NCBI GenBank assembly: GCA_002351725.1
Contig: DEHD01000013.1
Location: 1-55,201, forward strand
Length of the DNA stretch: 55,201 nucleotides
From: Prevotella sp. UBA2809
GTDB lineage: Bacteria > Bacteroidota > Bacteroidia > Bacteroidales > Bacteroidaceae
Direction: 5' to 3'
A program made the translations under genes and the position numbers. Under the pieces are notes generated by a model. It did no database searches and was not told the DNA's origin. It saw only the letters and a program-made list of their open reading frames with translations. Position 1 is the first letter of the stretch; each line of letters begins with the position of its first letter. Below, in pieces: positions 1-7,445 of the stretch.

Positions 1-88
1 ATATTCACTTGCGAAAGTTCAGATACTTTATTTTATGTTTATTGCCAAATGAATAAATGAAAATTATAAATAAAAAAGTCCCAAAATA

Positions 89-120
89 TTTGGAACATAT
101 TGAAAGTTTTTCTATCTTTC
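89..120 (+). promoter_or_regulatory. Possible promoter at the left edge
   Basis: TTTG at 89-92, a 20-base gap and TATCTTTC at 113-120 match the Bacteroidetes promoter except for the last base of the -7 box. No convincing gene follows on this strand. A transcript would start near 125 and run into the hairpin at 164-201. Seen in sequence; function inferred. Confidence 0.3.
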
Positions 121-163
121 TTGGACAAGCCAAGCGGCAAAGCCGAGCGATCGAAATCATCCC

Positions 164-201
164 AAAAGGCGGACTCTTCATCTTCGGAGAAGCCGCCTTT
201 T
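164..201. terminator. Terminator-like hairpin in left intergenic region
   Basis: AAAAGGCGG at 164-172 pairs perfectly with CCGCCTTTT at 193-201, giving a GC-rich stem ending in four T on either strand. It lies just beyond the stop of the minus-strand lipoprotein gene, so it may end that transcript. It could instead be the 3' end of a short plus-strand RNA from the promoter at 89-120. The rest of bases 1-232 holds no supported gene. Confidence 0.45.
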
Positions 202-232
202 GACATTTCCTGCAGGATAATTTGTGAACTAA

Positions 233-709
233 TTATTCTTTTAACTTTCCGCCGTTATTGGCTTTACAGTAAAAGGATGCTATGCCATGTAGCATCCTTT
301 TATGTGTCAGGCTGTCCGCAGTCTGATTTTGGGGTTGGTTCTTGGTTTCATTATACAGATCCATCAGTTCACTATAGAGTGGTCTTTGTTTTTGGGGACA
401 AAGCAGATAGTAATATGTGGCATCTTTATGGAGGCCGAAAATATACTGGAATGTATCCTTGACATTGAAGCCTAATGGATTAGTATATTTCATGACGAAT
501 GATTCTATATGCAAGGAATCATCGGTATATAATGTATTCTTTTGGTCTATTTCCAGCTTGGAATTTGGTGCGTGAGGATATAAAACGTCAACCACAATAG
601 GCAAGTGTCGCTCTGCGTTTTCTGCAAAAGCATTTTTATTGACTTGTCCTTGCCTTTGGCCACAAGAAATAATTAATAACAGGCTGATAAATAATGTAAT
701 TTTTTTCAT
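233..709 (-). CDS. Small putative lipoprotein of unknown function
   Basis: Protein of 158 residues; I do not recognise the family. The ATG at 707-709 is chosen because it opens a classic lipoprotein signal: Lys-Lys, a hydrophobic run, then the lipobox IISC with Cys near residue 16. The likely location is the periplasmic face of a membrane. A -7 element (TATCTTTG on the minus strand, 729-736) lies 19 bases upstream. The mature part has no repeats or membrane segments and is rich in Tyr, Asn and Gln. The last 20 or so codons run through a perfect 13-base-pair hairpin (270-302). A stop exists in another frame just before that hairpin, so a frameshift near the 3' end is possible. Confidence 0.7.
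   Translation of the reverse strand: MKKITLFISLLLIISCGQRQGQVNKNAFAENAERHLPIVVDVLYPHAPNSKLEIDQKNTLYTDDSLHIESFVMKYTNPLGFNVKDTFQYIFGLHKDATYYYLLCPQKQRPLYSELMDLYNETKNQPQNQTADSLTHKRMLHGIASFYCKANNGGKLKE
270..302. terminator. Perfect hairpin inside the 3' end of the lipoprotein gene
   Basis: Thirteen bases at 270-282 are the exact reverse complement of 290-302, with a 7-base loop and runs of A and T at the outer ends. It looks like an intrinsic terminator on either strand, yet it lies in the annotated reading frame. Confidence 0.45.
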
Positions 710-816
710 ATACACTTTTTTTGCGGTGCAAAGATACTTTATTTTATGATAAAAACATTCTAATCTACAAGAAAAATGCAAATAAATAATTATCTTTTAG
801 CCAAAATTGGCCTACG

Positions 817-849
817 AAAAAGCCGGAAGTGGTTGAATACTTCCGGCTC
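817..849 (-). terminator. Rho-independent terminator after the TPR protein gene
   Basis: AGCCGGAAGT at 822-831 pairs with ACTTCCGGCT at 840-849 around an 8-base loop. On the minus strand the stem is followed by five T (817-821). It lies 23 bases past the stop of the TPR gene and should end the gyrA-TPR transcript. Confidence 0.8.
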
Positions 850-871
850 TGATTTATTGATTAACTAGTGA

Positions 872-2086
872 TTAGTGTGAGTCCTGCTCGGCCTGTTTGG
901 TCTCAGGAGCATTCTCACCATAGTAGTTGTAGTAAGCGTTGTAGCGGTTGTAACCCCACTTAGCCTGGAGCATGTCGGGGTCGAGCTCCTTAGCCTTGTC
1001 GAACATCTCGATGGCCTGCTTGTAGAGCTCCTTCTTCTTAGCGGGATCCTCAACATTCTGTGCCTGAACAACATAAGCTGTACCTGCATAGGTAGCGATG
1101 ATAGCGTTGTCGTTCTTAATATCGTAAGCTCTCTTGAGGTATTTAACAGCCTCCTCAGCCTTCTGAGCCTGAAGCAGTGACAGACCCTTATCAGCGAGTG
1201 CTACGAAGTTGTTAGGATCGGCAGCAAGTGCATCGTCGATAATCTTATCGGCCTCGGCAGCCTGACCTACACCAATCAGGGTGTTGTAGAGCTTCTCCAT
1301 CACACCGTTGGTCTTGTGCTCTGCATAGAGTGTCTTGAGGTTCTCAACATACTTCAGTGAGTCGTCCTTGGTCTTCAGGCCGTCGCCCAGAATCTCAAGC
1401 TTGAGGTTCAGTGCGTTCTCGTACTCCTGAGGATCCTTCAGGGCTACATCAGCCAGCTCGAGGGCCTTGGCCATATCCTTGTCCTGATAAGCGAAGATAG
1501 CAGCGAAACGAGCTACCTGGCCGAAGAATGGCTTCTGCTGCTCGCGGTTCTGATCCTTGAACATTGGTGCTGCATCGCTCTCAACGAAGAGAGTCCAGTA
1601 CTTACGAGCTGTAGCGTTGTCCTTAGCGGTAAGGGCGTCCTGACCTGCGTTAACCATCTGGTTACGTGGAGCGAACCACAGGCGCTGTGCGTTCTTTGAA
1701 GCGAACTTTGGAGATACCTTACCCTTCTCGTTGGGCTTCTGGTCGTACTTGTCGCACTCCAGACCAGCTACAATAGCGTTATAAGCCATATCTGACATGA
1801 GCTGCTGATCAACAGGCTTCTCTTCCTTACCCATCTGCTTTGCTACCTGGTTCTCAGTCTGAATGGTGCTCTGAGCATCGAACTGAGCAAGTGCCAGATC
1901 AACAAGCTTGTTGTAAGCCTTAGCCTTCTCGGCATCGTTAGCCAGAGAACCGAGGTTAGCCTTTACAAGGGCTTCAGCTTCGGCATAGGTCTTTGTCTTG
2001 AGGATTGCCTTCAAGGCGTCACTGTCACCGGCAAATGCGGTAGCGCTGGCTACCATCATTACTGCCATAACGAATAATTTCTTCAT
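872..2086 (-). CDS. Exported tetratricopeptide-repeat protein
   Basis: Protein of 404 residues with an N-terminal Sec signal (Met-Lys-Lys, hydrophobic stretch, likely cleavage after Ala-Phe-Ala near residue 19), so probably periplasmic. The rest is Ala- and Lys-rich and helical. TPR-like units are clear between about residues 270 and 385, where alternating Ala, Gly and Asp-Pro pairs recur. TPR arrays bind proteins; the partner is unknown. The gene starts 79 bases below gyrA with no promoter visible between them, so it is probably cotranscribed with gyrA. A hairpin over the gyrA stop codon could set the relative level. The use of Lys, Ala and Glu codons suggests high expression. Confidence 0.85.
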   Translation of the reverse strand: MKKLFVMAVMMVASATAFAGDSDALKAILKTKTYAEAEALVKANLGSLANDAEKAKAYNKLVDLALAQFDAQSTIQTENQVAKQMGKEEKPVDQQLMSDMAYNAIVAGLECDKYDQKPNEKGKVSPKFASKNAQRLWFAPRNQMVNAGQDALTAKDNATARKYWTLFVESDAAPMFKDQNREQQKPFFGQVARFAAIFAYQDKDMAKALELADVALKDPQEYENALNLKLEILGDGLKTKDDSLKYVENLKTLYAEHKTNGVMEKLYNTLIGVGQAAEADKIIDDALAADPNNFVALADKGLSLLQAQKAEEAVKYLKRAYDIKNDNAIIATYAGTAYVVQAQNVEDPAKKKELYKQAIEMFDKAKELDPDMLQAKWGYNRYNAYYNYYGENAPETKQAEQDSH

Positions 2087-2152
2087 ACTCTTTTAATTTT
2101 GGTTATACCATTAATATTGATTGATTCTTATTCTCTCTCTTTTGACGTTTGC

Positions 2153-2181
2153 AGAGAACCAAGGTTTAATCCTTGGTCTCT
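2153..2181 (-). promoter_or_regulatory. Hairpin enclosing the gyrA stop codon
   Basis: On the minus strand AGAGACCAAGG pairs with CCTTGGT-TCTCT (one bulged base) around a 6-base loop that contains the TAA stop of gyrA. No T run follows, so it is not a normal terminator. It could be an RNA-stability or attenuation element between gyrA and the TPR gene. Structure seen; role inferred. Confidence 0.4.
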
Positions 2182-4697
2182 GGTTCGGTCTGCTGTACGG
2201 CCTCGTCGGCAAGCTCGGCTTCCTCGATATCCTCGTCCTCGGCCTGTGAGTGCATTACCTTACATACTGAGGCAATAACATCGTTCTTCTTAGCGAGGTT
2301 GATGAGGCGAACACCCTGAGTAGCACGGCCCATCACGCGGACATCGGCCACCTTAAGGCGGATGAGTACACCGCTCTTATTGATAATCATCAGGTCGTTC
2401 TCGTCGGTTACCACCTTGATGGCTACCAGGCGGCCTGTCTTCTCGGTGATGGCGAGTGTCTTAACACCCTTGGCACCGCGGGCTGTCTTACGATAATCCT
2501 CAACCTCTGAACGCTTACCGTATCCGTTCTCACTTACTACCATGATGGTCTCGGTGTTAGGATCGTTTACGCAAACCATTCCTACTACCTCGTCGTCGCC
2601 ACCGTCGAGACGCATACCGATAACACCAGTAGAAACACGACCCATGGTGCGGACATCGTTCTCGTCGAAACGTACTGCACGACCGTTGCGGTTGGCCAGT
2701 AGCAGCTCGTTGTGGCCGTTAGTAAGACGAACGCCTACTACCTCGTCGCCCTCGTTGATGTTGATGGCGATAACACCGGCTGCACGTACATTCTTATAGG
2801 CATCGAGGCGTGTCTTCTTGATGATACCCTGCTTGGTAGCGAATACCACGTAGTGGCTCTTGAGGAACTCCTCGTCGCCGAAGTTCTTGATGCGCAGAAC
2901 GGCATTGATAGAATCGTCGGGCTCGATGTTGAGCATATTCTGGATGGCGCGACCCTTAGAGTTCTTGTCGCCCTCAGGAATCTCGTAACACTTCTGCCAG
3001 TAGCAGCGGCCCTTCTGTGTGAAGAACAGCAGAGTGTTGTGCATTGTGGCAGGATAGATATACTCGGTGAAGTCGTTGTCGCGATGACGGGCTGCCTTAG
3101 AACCCATACCGCCACGGCTCTGCTCATGGAAGTCGCTAAGTGGTGTGCGCTTGATGTAACCCATGTGAGAGATGGTGATGACAACAGGATCATCGGGATA
3201 GAAGTCCTCGGCATTGAACTCGTGGTCGAATGGGATAATCTCTGTACGACGCTCGTCGCCATACTTCTCCTTAACCTCGAGCAGATCCTCCTTCATAACC
3301 TCCTTACAACGCTCGGGGTTATCGAGAATCTCCTGCAACTCAGCAATGAGCTTCTGCAAGTCGTCGAACTCCTGGTGGAGCTGATCAACACGCAGACCTG
3401 TGAGCTGAGCCAGACGCATATCAACGATAGCCTTTGACTGAAGCTCGTCGAGCTCGAAGCGCTGCTCCAGATTGCGCTGGGCATCGGTAGGAGTCTTAGA
3501 GTTGCGGATGATGTGTACTACCTCATCGATATTGTTGACTGCGATGATCAAGCCCTCGAGGATGTGTGCACGCTCCTGAGCCTTGCGCAGATCGTACTTG
3601 GTGCGGCGGATGGTTACGTCGTGACGGTGTTCAACGAAGTACTTAACACACTCCTTGAGCGAAAGCAGACGTGGACGGCCCTTTACCAGAGCAATATTGT
3701 TTACAGAGAATGAACTCTGCAGTGCTGTCATCTTGAAGAGCTTGTTGAGCAGAACGTTTGCGTTAGCGTCGCGCTTGCAGTCGACAACGATACGCATACC
3801 CTGACGACCAGACTCATCGTTAACGTTAGCCACACCCTCTATCTTGTGCTGGTTTGCCAAATCGGCAATGTAAGCCACGAGGTCGGCCTTGTTAACGCCG
3901 TAAGGAATCTCGGTTACTACAATCTTATCGTGAGTTTCGCCGCTCTCAATCTCAGCCTTGGCACGCATAACGATACGGCCACGACCAGTCTCGTAAGCGT
4001 CCTTAACACCCTGCAGACCGTAGATATATGCGCCTGTTGGGAAGTCAGGACCTGGGATGTACTGCATCAGACCATCGGTATCGATATCAGGATTGTCGAT
4101 ATAAGCGCAGCAGCCATCGATAACCTCGCCTAAGTTGTGGGTTGGCATATTGGTAGCCATACCTACAGCGATACCGTTACCACCGTTAACCAGCAGGTTA
4201 GGAATCTTGGTAGGCATTACTGTTGGCTCCTCGAGCGAGTCGTCGAAGTTAGGAGCCATATCAACAGTCTCCTTATCGAGGTCGTCCATGATGTGCTCAC
4301 CCATCTTAGAGAGGCGGCACTCGGTGTAACGCATGGCAGCTGGTGAGTCGCCATCAACTGAACCGAAGTTACCCTGACCGTCGACGAGGGTGTAACGCAT
4401 GTTCCAGTCCTGAGCCATACGCACCAGGGCTCCATATACAGAACTGTCGCCGTGTGGGTGGTACTTACCAAGCACCTCACCTACTACGCGCGCGCATTTC
4501 TTATAAGGTTGTGTAGAAACGTTGTTGATGTTCATCATACCGTAGAGGATACGGCGGTGAACAGGCTTGAAGCCGTCACGAACATCAGGAAGAGCACGTG
4601 CCACAATGACTGACATTGAGTAGTCGATGTAGCTGGATTTCATTTCTTCCTCGATGTTGATCTTAATAATTCTGTCGTTGTCGAATGTTTGATCCAT
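2166..4697 (-). CDS. gyrA: DNA gyrase subunit A
   Basis: Protein of 843 residues. With GyrB it forms the A2B2 type II topoisomerase that introduces negative supercoils using ATP. The N-terminal breakage-reunion domain carries the active-site Tyr in AAMRYTE (near residue 124), and the C-terminal half has the six-bladed DNA-wrapping propeller with repeated Gly-Val and Arg-Gly motifs. An acidic tail rich in Glu and Asp ends the protein. In the quinolone region the sequence reads HGDSSVYG: the Ser83 equivalent (E. coli numbering) is kept and the Asp87 equivalent is Gly. The gene has a good promoter at 4786-4817 and is divergent from clpC. gyrB is not in the window. Confidence 0.97.
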   Translation of the reverse strand: MDQTFDNDRIIKINIEEEMKSSYIDYSMSVIVARALPDVRDGFKPVHRRILYGMMNINNVSTQPYKKCARVVGEVLGKYHPHGDSSVYGALVRMAQDWNMRYTLVDGQGNFGSVDGDSPAAMRYTECRLSKMGEHIMDDLDKETVDMAPNFDDSLEEPTVMPTKIPNLLVNGGNGIAVGMATNMPTHNLGEVIDGCCAYIDNPDIDTDGLMQYIPGPDFPTGAYIYGLQGVKDAYETGRGRIVMRAKAEIESGETHDKIVVTEIPYGVNKADLVAYIADLANQHKIEGVANVNDESGRQGMRIVVDCKRDANANVLLNKLFKMTALQSSFSVNNIALVKGRPRLLSLKECVKYFVEHRHDVTIRRTKYDLRKAQERAHILEGLIIAVNNIDEVVHIIRNSKTPTDAQRNLEQRFELDELQSKAIVDMRLAQLTGLRVDQLHQEFDDLQKLIAELQEILDNPERCKEVMKEDLLEVKEKYGDERRTEIIPFDHEFNAEDFYPDDPVVITISHMGYIKRTPLSDFHEQSRGGMGSKAARHRDNDFTEYIYPATMHNTLLFFTQKGRCYWQKCYEIPEGDKNSKGRAIQNMLNIEPDDSINAVLRIKNFGDEEFLKSHYVVFATKQGIIKKTRLDAYKNVRAAGVIAININEGDEVVGVRLTNGHNELLLANRNGRAVRFDENDVRTMGRVSTGVIGMRLDGGDDEVVGMVCVNDPNTETIMVVSENGYGKRSEVEDYRKTARGAKGVKTLAITEKTGRLVAIKVVTDENDLMIINKSGVLIRLKVADVRVMGRATQGVRLINLAKKNDVIASVCKVMHSQAEDEDIEEAELADEAVQQTEPETKD

Positions 4698-4703
4698 CTT
4701 GAT

Positions 4704-4727
4704 ATTTTACAATTTAACTATTTACAA
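4704..4727. repeat. Three 8-base tandem units in the gyrA leader
   Basis: ATTTTACA, ATTTAACT and ATTTACAA follow one another just upstream of the gyrA start codon. This is one of several short-period arrays found at gene boundaries in the window. Confidence 0.55.
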
Positions 4728-4785
4728 TTTTTCGATTTTCGCGTTTAAGGCCATTTTTAAGCCCGCTGACGCGTTTTTAACCGTG

Positions 4786-4817
4786 CAAAGGTAGTAATTT
4801 ATTTGCAACCAAACAAA
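4786..4817 (-). promoter_or_regulatory. gyrA promoter
   Basis: On the minus strand TTTG (4814-4817), a 20-base gap and TACCTTTG (4786-4793) match the Bacteroidetes housekeeping promoter exactly. The leader to the gyrA ATG would be about 80 bases. Confidence 0.75.
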
Positions 4818-4881
4818 GATTTTATGCTTTTTTAGAGGAAAAAATTTGGTTTTAATGGCACGATGTTTGCAAGAATTATTG

Positions 4882-4889
4882 TAACTTTG
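4882..4889 (+). promoter_or_regulatory. clpC -7 promoter element
   Basis: TAACTTTG matches the -7 consensus and ends 16 bases before the clpC ATG. No good TTTG box lies at the right distance upstream. The leader would be only about 10 bases. Confidence 0.5.
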
Positions 4890-4905
4890 CAAAAAATAAT
4901 TGTAT

Positions 4906-7431
4906 ATGACGACGCAATTTTCGCCAAAACTATCAGAAATACTGGCATTCTCACGAGAGGAGGCTGCCAGACTGGCCAGCCGTTCAGTTGGCCCTGAGCA
5001 CTTGCTGCTGGGCATTCTGAGAACCAAGGAGGGACCGGTGATAGACCTATTTAAAAGACTTGACATAAACCTGCAGGCCGTAAAGACCGAGCTGGAACAG
5101 AGAGTACGTGAAGACGAGATAGGAACACCTATTCACACCACCGACCTGGTGCTGAACGAGAAAGCCAGCAACGTGCTGAAGCTGGCTGTGCTTGAAGCCA
5201 GAATACAGAGAGCAGCAAAAATAGACGAACAGCACCTGCTGTTGGCCATACTGCACGATATCGCCAACAACGGAGCTAAAGAAGTGTTAGAAATGAATAA
5301 TATGACGTACGACGACGCAAGATCGATGCTGTTTACTCCACAGAATTCGAACGTGAGAAACGGTATCGGACTGCCTGACGACTACGAGGAGGAATACGAG
5401 CAGACTGGTAATAAGGGCCCTGCAAACAATCAGCCCAACACCACTACTGCACAGAAGAAGACGGCATCGAAGACTCCTGTGCTCGACAGCTTCGGCACCG
5501 ACCTTACAAAGGCTGCTGCCGAGGGTAAGCTCGACCCATGTGTAGGTCGCGACCGCGAGATTCAGAGAATTATCGAGATTCTTGGTCGAAGAAAGAAGAA
5601 TAACCCTATATTAATAGGTGAACCAGGTGTGGGAAAGAGCGCAATAGTAGAAGGACTGGCACAGCTTATTGAGAAGCGCCACACAAGTCCGATGCTGTTT
5701 GGTAAGCGTATCTATACCCTCGACATGACAGGCGTTGTGGCAGGTACAAAATATCGCGGACAGTTTGAGGAGCGCCTGAAGGCTCTGATGAAGGAGCTGG
5801 AGAGTAATCCTGACATCATAGTGTTTATCGACGAGATTCACACCATCATCGGTGCTGGTGCTACACCAGGCTCGATGGATGCTGCAAACATAATGAAGCC
5901 AGCTTTGGCACGCGGCACAATACAGTGCATTGGTGCTACAACGCTGGATGAATATCGCGAGAGCATTGAGAAAGACGGTGCACTTGAGCGCCGATTCCAG
6001 AAGGTTCAGGTTGAACCTACTACAAACGAGGAGACTCTGCAGATTCTGCATAACATCAAGGATCGCTACGAGCAGCATCACCACGTGACATATACCGACG
6101 AGGCTCTGGCGGCTTGTGTCAAATTGACAGACCGCTATATTACCGACCGCTTTATGCCAGATAAGGCCATCGACGCTCTTGATGAGACTGGCTCGAAGGT
6201 TCACTTGGGTAACGCCAAGATTCCACCCGAGATTATTGAGAAGGAGCAGGAGCTGAACGAGGTGAAGGAAAAGAAGAGTCAGGCTGTAAAGAACCAGAAC
6301 TACGAACTGGCCGCAGGCTATCGCGACCGTCAGGTTCAGATAGAGCACGATCTGCAGGAGCTGAACGAGAAGTGGGCAAACGGCGAGAACGAGGCTCCAC
6401 AGGTGGTAGATGCCGACCAGGTGGCTGAGGTTGTATCGATGATGACAGGCGTGCCCGCTCAGCGTATGGCAGAGCAGGAAGGTATCCGACTGAAAGGTAT
6501 GGCCGTAGAGCTGAAGAACAACGTGATAGCTCAGGATGCCGCCATCGACAAGATGGTTAAGGCAATACAGCGTAACCGCGTAGGTCTGAAAGAGCCTAAC
6601 CACCCAATAGGCGTGTTCATGTTCCTTGGTCCTACTGGTGTGGGTAAGACTTATCTTGCCAAGAAACTGGCTGAGTTTATGTTCGGCAGCACAGATGCGC
6701 TGATTCGTATCGACATGAGCGAATATACTGAGAGTTTCAATACTTCGCGACTGATTGGTGCGCCTCCAGGATACGTAGGCTACGGAGAGGGCGGACAGCT
6801 TACAGAGCGCGTACGTCGCCATCCCTACTCTATCGTTCTGCTCGATGAGATTGAGAAGGCTCACAGCAATGTGTTCAACCTGTTGCTGCAGGTGCTTGAC
6901 GAGGGACGTATGACTGACGGAAACGGCCGATTGGTTGACTTCCGTAATACAGTAATCATTATGACATCTAACGCTGGTACGCGTCAGCTTAAGGACTTTG
7001 GTCGTGGCGTGGGATTCGGTGCTGGTTCAACAACAGGACTGATGCTTAACGACAAGGATAAGAAGAACGCACGCGACATTGTGCAGAAGGCTCTTTCGAA
7101 GCAGTTCTCACCTGAGTTCCTGAACCGACTGGATGAGATTATCACCTTCGACCAGCTTGATCTGGATGCCATTAAGCGCATTATAGATGTAGAGCTAAAG
7201 GGACTGTATAACCGCATAGAACAGATAGGTTATCACATCGACCTGAGCGACGAGGCTAAGGAGTTTGTGGCATCAAAGGGCTACGATGTTCAGTTTGGCG
7301 CACGCCCGCTGAAGCGAGCCATACAGAACTATCTGGAAGACGGAATAAGCGACATCATCGTGAATGGCGACAAAAAGCCAGGCGACACGATTCATATAGA
7401 ACTTAAAGAAAATGAGTTAGCATTCAGCTAA
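4906..7431 (+). CDS. clpC: ATP-dependent Clp protease ATP-binding subunit ClpC
   Basis: AAA+ unfoldase of 841 residues that feeds substrates to ClpP in the cytosol. In order: double Clp N domain (about 1-145); a Pro/Asn/Thr linker; first ATPase with Walker A GEPGVGKS near 240 and Walker B VFIDEIH; a short middle domain with a UVR-like helix near 460; second ATPase with GPTGVGKT near 575 and VLLDEIEKA; and a C-terminal small domain. A VGF tripeptide near 700 fits the ClpP-docking loop. The short middle domain argues for ClpC or ClpA rather than ClpB. The ATG at 4906 is chosen over an upstream TTG at 4900. The gene ends in a terminator hairpin that includes its stop codon. clpP is not nearby. 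Confidence 0.93.
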   Translation: MTTQFSPKLSEILAFSREEAARLASRSVGPEHLLLGILRTKEGPVIDLFKRLDINLQAVKTELEQRVREDEIGTPIHTTDLVLNEKASNVLKLAVLEARIQRAAKIDEQHLLLAILHDIANNGAKEVLEMNNMTYDDARSMLFTPQNSNVRNGIGLPDDYEEEYEQTGNKGPANNQPNTTTAQKKTASKTPVLDSFGTDLTKAAAEGKLDPCVGRDREIQRIIEILGRRKKNNPILIGEPGVGKSAIVEGLAQLIEKRHTSPMLFGKRIYTLDMTGVVAGTKYRGQFEERLKALMKELESNPDIIVFIDEIHTIIGAGATPGSMDAANIMKPALARGTIQCIGATTLDEYRESIEKDGALERRFQKVQVEPTTNEETLQILHNIKDRYEQHHHVTYTDEALAACVKLTDRYITDRFMPDKAIDALDETGSKVHLGNAKIPPEIIEKEQELNEVKEKKSQAVKNQNYELAAGYRDRQVQIEHDLQELNEKWANGENEAPQVVDADQVAEVVSMMTGVPAQRMAEQEGIRLKGMAVELKNNVIAQDAAIDKMVKAIQRNRVGLKEPNHPIGVFMFLGPTGVGKTYLAKKLAEFMFGSTDALIRIDMSEYTESFNTSRLIGAPPGYVGYGEGGQLTERVRRHPYSIVLLDEIEKAHSNVFNLLLQVLDEGRMTDGNGRLVDFRNTVIIMTSNAGTRQLKDFGRGVGFGAGSTTGLMLNDKDKKNARDIVQKALSKQFSPEFLNRLDEIITFDQLDLDAIKRIIDVELKGLYNRIEQIGYHIDLSDEAKEFVASKGYDVQFGARPLKRAIQNYLEDGISDIIVNGDKKPGDTIHIELKENELAFS

Positions 7432-7445
7432 CTCATTTCTTTTTA
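7410..7445. terminator. Bidirectional terminator between clpC and nadE
   Basis: Twelve bases at 7410-7421 pair perfectly with 7427-7438 around a 5-base loop. On the plus strand CTTTTTA follows. The clpC stop codon (7429-7431) lies in the second arm. A T-rich stretch on the other strand suggests it also ends the rnf-nadE transcript. Confidence 0.8.

Noticed and set aside
100..462. 120-codon plus-strand frame at the left edge
   Set aside because: It starts at TTG, crosses a terminator-like hairpin and overlaps the lipoprotein gene, which has a proper signal peptide. The upstream promoter fits a non-coding RNA better.
4900..4905. TTG start for clpC
   Set aside because: An ATG two codons later gives the family N-terminus and a better distance from the -7 element.
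5611..6864. 417-codon open frame antisense to clpC
   Set aside because: It lies wholly opposite a certain gene, has no recognisable domain, and its composition (Leu-, Cys- and His-rich) is typical of antisense reading of this codon usage.
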